64,000 nucleotides of DNA from positions 9,952 to 73,951 of the forward strand of contig JBAXUS010000005.1 of assembly GCA_037129555.1 (NCBI GenBank), in the 5' to 3' direction. A program made the translations under genes and the position numbers. This DNA is from JANXLS01 sp037129555. GTDB lineage: Bacteria; Planctomycetota; SZUA-567; H5-PLA8. This document shows, in pieces, positions 61,900-64,000 of this stretch (position 1 is its first letter; the number at the start of each line of letters is the position of its first letter). Below the pieces are notes generated by a model. The model saw only the letters and a program-made list of their open reading frames with translations, was not told the DNA's origin and did not search any database.

Positions 61900-62688
61900 T
61901 TTCAGTTTGTCAATGCTGGCTTTGAGGACTTTGGCTCGGTCGCAATCGAGTGAGCAGGCGGCGAGAATGTCGAGCGGGAGATTGCGGTTGAGGGAGGACA
62001 AGCCGATGAGGACTTCGCCCCAGCGCACGTCACCTTTGCCGAATGGTGCTTCGGCTCCGCCGCGCCAGTGATCGGCGGCGCGGGCCATGGAGACGCGGGC
62101 GGTGAGTGCGTTGAGCGCTTTGAGCGGATCTCCTCCGCGCATGACGAACGCGCCGGGATTGAGATCGACTTCGATCATGCTGCTGGGGTCTGCGACGGCG
62201 AGAAATTGGGCGAGCGTTTCGGGCGATTCGCTGCCGGCCAACCAGCAAATGCTGACTCCGGAATTTGATGCGACGACGTTGAGCGCGCGCGCGGCTTCGG
62301 TGAGCGCGGTGCGTTCGGTCGTGTTTTCTTTGAGATCATCGGGGACGAAACCGGCGGCGATTTGTACGCGGGGCGCTCCGAGGTCGGCGGCCATTTGGAC
62401 GACATCGCGCAGGCGTTCGAGGTTGGTGTCGAGGTTGCGCGGGTCGGCGAGTCGTCGGCCTCCGACATCGGCTTTGAGGGCGCTGAGAGCACCGACGTTG
62501 CGGACGTGTCGGGCGAGATCGCGGCGGCCGCTGAAGCTGAGATTGCGCGGTGTGATGTCGGCGTCGAAGGCGTCGAGTCCCAGGGCTTCGGGTTGCGTGA
62601 GTGCGGCGGCTTTCAGGCCGGCTTTGACGCCGAGTTTGAGGTCGCTGACCCAGAGGCCGATGCGGACGTTGATTGAGAATCCCAGCAT
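61876..62688 (-). CDS. Cytosolic sugar phosphate isomerase/epimerase-like protein
   Basis: This 270-residue xylose-isomerase-like TIM-barrel protein has no signal peptide, unlike the two others in the window. Pieces include FSINVRIGLWVSDLKLGVK, FSGRRDLARHV, APRVQIAAGF, MIEVDLNPGAFVMRGGDP and KGDVRWGEVLIGLSSL. The superfamily holds metal-dependent isomerases and epimerases; some metal ligands seem to be missing or replaced here. GGAG lies eight bases before the ATG. The gene is convergent with the membrane protein. Confidence 0.82.
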   Translation of the reverse strand: MLGFSINVRIGLWVSDLKLGVKAGLKAAALTQPEALGLDAFDADITPRNLSFSGRRDLARHVRNVGALSALKADVGGRRLADPRNLDTNLERLRDVVQMAADLGAPRVQIAAGFVPDDLKENTTERTALTEAARALNVVASNSGVSICWLAGSESPETLAQFLAVADPSSMIEVDLNPGAFVMRGGDPLKALNALTARVSMARAADHWRGGAEAPFGKGDVRWGEVLIGLSSLNRNLPLDILAACSLDCDRAKVLKASIDKLKSVRANPM

Positions 62689-62777
62689 GAGTTGAGTGCT
62701 CCGAGAGAGACTGACGGGCTATAAGCCCGTCCTAATATTGTTGTGCGCGCGACGAAACAGATGGGGTAACGCTTGGT

Positions 62778-62862
62778 GATTAATCCGCGTCTACCCCTCA
62801 CCCCGCGAGCCGAACGGCTGGCTCGTCGGCCCTCTCCCTCAAGGGGAGAGGGGAAGGGCTAC
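62778..62862. repeat. Two-hairpin repeat, copy 5
   Basis: GATTAATCCGCGTCTACCCC, TCACCCCGCGAGCC, hairpin CGAGCC/GGCTCG, hairpin CCCTCTCCC/GGGGAGAGGG. It stops one base before the ABC-F stop codon (62864-62866), so it abuts the 3' end of that gene. Confidence 0.9.
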
Positions 62863-62863
62863 C

Positions 62864-64000
62864 TCACCCAGCTGCGTCGATGACTTCTTCCCAGTCTTTG
62901 TTGAGTTTGACCAATTTGATTTCGATGGCTTCCAATTCGGCGGTGACCTGTCGGGCTTTCGTGCCGTCTTTGAAGACGGCTTCGTCGTAGAGACTGGCGT
63001 TTAGTTTTTCTTTTCTGGCTTCGAGTTCGCTGATCTCTTTTTCGATTGCGGCGAGCTTGTACTCGTTGATCTTTTTTTGTTTGGGCGCAGTGGGGGCGGA
63101 CTGGGCGGCTTTTTCTTTTTGGGCGTCGATGCGGCGCTCTTCTTCGGCTTCCTGTTCCGGGCGCAATTCATCGTCGCGGAGTTCGCGGGCTTCTGTGTAG
63201 GCGCCGAGGTAGACTTTCGATTTTGATCCGGCGATCCAGAGTGTTTTGTCGGTGACGCGGTCGAGGAAAAAGCGATCGTGGCTGACGATGAAGCAGGTGC
63301 CTTTGTAGCCTCCGAGCGATTCTTCGAGGGCTTGGCGCGACGGGATGTCGAGATGGTTTGTGGGTTCGTCGAGGACGAGGACGTCGCAATCTTTTGAGAC
63401 GAGGATGCAGAGTGCGAGGCGCGCTTTTTCGCCGCCGCTGAGGCTGCCGACTTTTTGTTCGACGCGGCTGCCGGAGAAGAGGTAGGCGCCGAGCGGTGCG
63501 CGGGCGGCGTTCAGGTTCGCCGGGTTGGCGTGGCGGGCGTATTCTTCGAGGACGGTGCGGTTGTGATCGAGGTGGCTTAAGTCCTGCGTGAACGTGCCGA
63601 CTTTTAATTGTGGGGCGAGGCGGAGGCGGCCGGATGTGGCTGGGAGTTGGCCGAGCAGGACTTTGATGAGCGTGGTTTTTCCGGCTCCATTGGGGCCGAC
63701 GATACCGAGCTTTTCGCCTCGGATCAAGTCGAAGGAGAGGTCGCTGAAGAGGGTGCGTTCGCCCATGTCTTTGCTGAGTTTTTCGACGCTTAGGACGACA
63801 TCGGCGTGGGTGCTTCCGCCGCTGAGTTTGAGTTGGAAGGCGCGTTGTTCTTCGGGGACGTCGATGGCTTCGCGACGGACGAGGCGTTTCAAGCGGCCTT
63901 TGGCTTCGCGCGTGCGCTGGCTGTTGATGTGGCGGCGGATGAACTCCATTTCCTTTTCGAGGAAATTTTGTTCGAGTTCGGCTTTGCGTTCGAGCGCTTT
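62864..64000 (-). CDS. ABC-F family ATPase, N-terminus outside window
   Basis: The frame is open from the right edge to 62864. It holds the linker (arm) region KALERKAELEQNFLEKEMEF, the second ATPase domain with Walker A GIVGPNGAGKTTL, signature VGSLSGGEKARLALCIL and Walker B VLVLDEPTNHLDIPS, and a charged C-terminal coiled coil. ABC-F proteins bind the ribosome or tRNA rather than transport. The first ATPase domain lies outside. Whether it is Uup-, EttA- or resistance-type cannot be told from this part. A repeat abuts the stop. Confidence 0.93.
   Translation of the reverse strand, partial: KALERKAELEQNFLEKEMEFIRRHINSQRTREAKGRLKRLVRREAIDVPEEQRAFQLKLSGGSTHADVVLSVEKLSKDMGERTLFSDLSFDLIRGEKLGIVGPNGAGKTTLIKVLLGQLPATSGRLRLAPQLKVGTFTQDLSHLDHNRTVLEEYARHANPANLNAARAPLGAYLFSGSRVEQKVGSLSGGEKARLALCILVSKDCDVLVLDEPTNHLDIPSRQALEESLGGYKGTCFIVSHDRFFLDRVTDKTLWIAGSKSKVYLGAYTEARELRDDELRPEQEAEEERRIDAQKEKAAQSAPTAPKQKKINEYKLAAIEKEISELEARKEKLNASLYDEAVFKDGTKARQVTAELEAIEIKLVKLNKDWEEVIDAAG

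Noticed and set aside
1..64000. CRISPR arrays, rRNA or tRNA genes
   Set aside because: No regularly spaced direct repeats and no convincing cloverleaf or rRNA stretch were seen on either strand by eye; a tRNAscan-type run would settle it.

Overview
The window is ordinary bacterial chromosome of moderately high GC, densely coded on both strands. I found no rRNA, tRNA, CRISPR array, prophage or intact transposase. The gene content suggests a Gram-negative-type bacterium: lipoprotein and SurA-like parvulin genes, Tat and Sec exported sugar-phosphate isomerase-like proteins, several secreted TPR or PKD proteins, a PBP1/AraC (XylR-type) regulator and a FIST protein. This mix is typical of Planctomycetes/Lentisphaerae (PVC) lineages or of candidate phyla with similar habits such as Hydrogenedentota or Sumerlaeota. 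The phylum is an inference and is not proved by any single gene.

Layout. 1-10.5 kb: a partial Ser/Thr kinase diverges from hisG, followed by a divergent rtcB, then ftsY, psd-pssA (phosphatidylethanolamine synthesis), a YkgJ-like protein, a membrane protein, a Tat-exported TIM-barrel protein and a small Cys-rich secreted protein. 10.5-19.4 kb (minus): two exported TPR proteins, an SGNH hydrolase next to glgA, a six-PAS histidine kinase and a small possible pseudo-protease. 19.8-27 kb (plus): smc, a second exported isomerase-like protein, a LolA-like protein, a GH16 glucanase and a DUF3592 membrane protein. 27-38.6 kb (minus): a secreted PKD protein, a recN cluster with a free-standing tRNA-binding protein, a large TPR protein, a histidyl-tRNA synthetase carrying an N-terminal YbaK-like domain, and accA. 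38.8-51.2 kb (plus): a cupredoxin protein, a NagB/PIG-L fusion, a regulator, DUF1365-cfa, a nitroreductase, an ATP-grasp/Alpha-E fusion and mnmE. 51.3-58 kb (minus): dut, a parvulin, a probable PPi-dependent PEP carboxykinase and pyrF. 58-64 kb: an unknown gene with a repeat inside it, a Nudix hydrolase, a FIST protein, a membrane protein, a third TIM-barrel protein and a partial ABC-F ATPase.

The most distinctive layer is a set of short palindromic repeats between genes. A ~90-100 bp two-hairpin element occurs five times with compensatory stem changes, and one copy lies in frame inside a coding sequence. A smaller GGAGCA/TGCTCC hairpin occurs three times, also with stem covariation. There is a 162-bp element with 29-bp inverted repeats abutting a stop codon, a TTTGTCATTTG palindrome, a CCTAGGGC-type repeat, and a repeat that supplies the end of two unrelated genes. 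Other points worth attention are the YbaK-like/HisRS fusion, the PPi-type PEPCK, and a C-terminal module shared by two otherwise unrelated secreted proteins.
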